The notes beneath the pieces were generated by a model. It was given only the letters and a program-made list of their open reading frames with translations, ran no database searches and was not told the origin of the DNA. A DNA stretch of 64,000 nucleotides from Paucibacter aquatile (GTDB lineage: Bacteria; Pseudomonadota; Gammaproteobacteria; Burkholderiales; Burkholderiaceae_C). Of this stretch, positions 63,097 through 64,000 are shown in pieces. Location of the stretch: the NCBI RefSeq assembly GCF_002885975.1, contig NZ_POSP01000004.1:186001-250000 (forward strand), read 5' to 3'. The translations under genes and the position numbers were made by a program. Numbering within the stretch: position 1 is the first letter of the stretch; every line of letters begins with the position of its first letter.

Positions 63097-63286
63097 CGCA
63101 TGTCTCCTCGGGGTCGGGCCTGCGGGCCCGTGGCGTCTGGATGGTTGGGGCGGGTGCTTCTTGCGCTGTGGCGCCTGCAAGCCGGGGCCGCAGGCGCAGA
63201 GGGCTGGCACGCAGGCCGGAGTTTCGTCTCTTTTGCGACCCGCGCCCGGCACTTCACCCGCAATGCTTCTGTTTAGTGCTTGTTTC

Positions 63287-63373
63287 TTTCGAAACGAAAC
63301 CTTTAACTTTCGAAATTGCCGGCCAATTGCCGTCCCGTGACAGCAACATCGGCTCAGAACAAAACTTTCGAAG
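63287..63373. promoter_or_regulatory. candidate AgaR sites upstream of the transporter operon
   Basis: TTTCGAAA occurs at 63287-63294 and 63308-63315, 21 bases apart (two helical turns), and CTTTCGAAG at 63365-63373. The first lies in CTTTCGAAACGAAAC. This is in the 580-base gap 63097-63676, which otherwise contains only promoter-like sequence. Confidence 0.6.
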
Positions 63374-63481
63374 CAAGAATGTATCAATAAAAATCTTTCT
63401 TTTCACAAGTCCGGCAAGAATTTCCGCTAGTGGTTTCTACTGAATTTGTCTTTTTCGCAGGGGTATTGCTGGTTTTCTTCG

Positions 63482-63528
63482 TTGACATCTTGCTTTGTGC
63501 TGCATAGAGTCTTTCCATTGCTTTCGAT
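63482..63528 (+). promoter_or_regulatory. promoter with adjacent AgaR-like motif for the rightward gene
   Basis: TTGACA (63482-63487) and TAGAGT (63505-63510) with a 17-base spacer fit a sigma-70 promoter reading right. CTTTCGAT (63521-63528) follows a few bases after the -10, where a bound repressor would block the start. Confidence 0.55.
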
Positions 63529-63676
63529 TTGCGCAAACGAGCGAAGGGCTCGCGGCGCAGACGGAAAAGGCCGTTCACCCGGGCGGCCTCACCCACACAC
63601 CGCAAACCCGGCCGCGCCAGTTCCAAAGGCGGCAGCGAGGATTTGCAGGACGTCGTTGATTCAGAGGGATATGCAG

Positions 63677-64000
63677 ATGGTCAAGAACCGCTTACCGCAG
63701 CCGACGCTGCCAAGCCATGCGCCAAGCACCGCGCTGCGCACGCCGGCCTTGGCCCTGGCTGTGCTCCAGGTCTGCGGTGGCCTGCTGCTGGCTGCGGCTG
63801 AGGTGGCGGCGGCGCCGCTGGGTGCGCTGCGCGAGATTCAGGCCGTGCCGGCTTCCGCCACGCCGGCGCCGGGCGAAGGCCTGCAGCAGTGGGATCTGCG
63901 CACCGACAGCAAGATGCGTCTGCGCATCAGCCTGCTCAAGCCCGATGTGCTGCGCCTCTGGGCCGGGGCCAAGGATCAGCTGCAGTCCGCCGGTGACAAG
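63677..64000 (+). CDS. exported protein, truncated by the window end (possible glycoside hydrolase N-terminus)
   Basis: At least 108 residues, open to the window edge. The start at 63677 is chosen over 63671 because GAGGG at 63664-63668 is eight bases from it and only two from the other. A signal peptide ends near EVAAAPL, and the mature part has LQQWDLRTDSKMRLRISLLKP followed by DVLRLWAGAKDQL, which resembles the beta-sandwich N-termini of GH31-type glycosidases. That likeness is from memory and weak. A promoter with an AgaR-like motif lies upstream. Confidence 0.5.
   Translation, partial: MVKNRLPQPTLPSHAPSTALRTPALALAVLQVCGGLLLAAAEVAAAPLGALREIQAVPASATPAPGEGLQQWDLRTDSKMRLRISLLKPDVLRLWAGAKDQLQSAGDK

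Noticed and set aside
63384..63626. 80-codon minus-strand frame in the gap before the right-end gene
   Set aside because: It overlaps the predicted rightward promoter and has no ribosome site or similarity; the Lys/Thr/Ser-rich end looks like random translation of AT-richer DNA.

Overview
The window is high-GC DNA from a beta-proteobacterium, most likely order Burkholderiales (Roseateles / Paucibacter / Pelomonas-like). This placement is inferred from gene order and protein character, not from a database search. Genes are dense, often overlap as ATGA, and belong mainly to the chromosomal core; there is no phage, insertion sequence, CRISPR array or rRNA operon.

Layout. 1-6430: an AcrR-type repressor, cut by the window start, diverges from a tripartite RND efflux operon (adaptor, pump, outer-membrane factor) across a near-copy of the AcrR operator. 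6465-7360: a small VF530-type protein and a lysophospholipid-acyltransferase-like protein. 7645-10271: CheX-like protein, response regulator and membrane-anchored coiled-coil protein. 10282-14576: ferredoxin, M3 and YgjP-like metallopeptidases, dusC and a SUI1/YciH factor, with a REP-like hairpin cluster before dusC. 14812-20098: TonB-dependent receptor, YfiR-like periplasmic protein and a hybrid-input histidine kinase, probably one signalling unit. 20177-27227: dbpA, a three-gene envelope/protease cassette that looks less GC-rich, a DPP-IV-like S9 peptidase and a small conserved protein. 27330-28014 is non-coding and carries two inverted copies of a roughly 238-bp element with its own terminal inverted repeats and conserved hairpins; this is the most unusual feature seen.

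28015-33622 (minus strand): glnS, a LytTR response regulator with its kinase, and a HerA-like DUF853 ATPase. 33711-41580 (plus strand): a long housekeeping run, yebC, purD, a second acyltransferase, hemF, nadD, rsfS (with a histone-H1-like Lys/Ala tail), rlmH, maf, rng. 41695-45975: tolB, pal, cpoB, tcdA and two tRNA-Lys genes (anticodons TTT and CTT). 46190-49281: a FabR/DesT-like TetR repressor diverging from a ferredoxin reductase and a fatty-acid desaturase, an inducible membrane-lipid desaturation module. 49378-53522: two tandem M13 peptidases.

53710-63096 (minus strand) is an amino-sugar catabolic locus, best read as N-acetylgalactosamine use: deacetylase, AgaR-like DeoR repressor, tagatose-bisphosphate aldolase Z-type subunit, ROK kinase, AgaS deaminase/isomerase, and an ABC importer that resembles the L-arabinose system AraFGH. 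TTTCG-containing palindromic motifs lie in front of each transcription unit, and also in front of a truncated exported protein gene reading out of the window at the right end. A catalytic aldolase partner is not present in the window.
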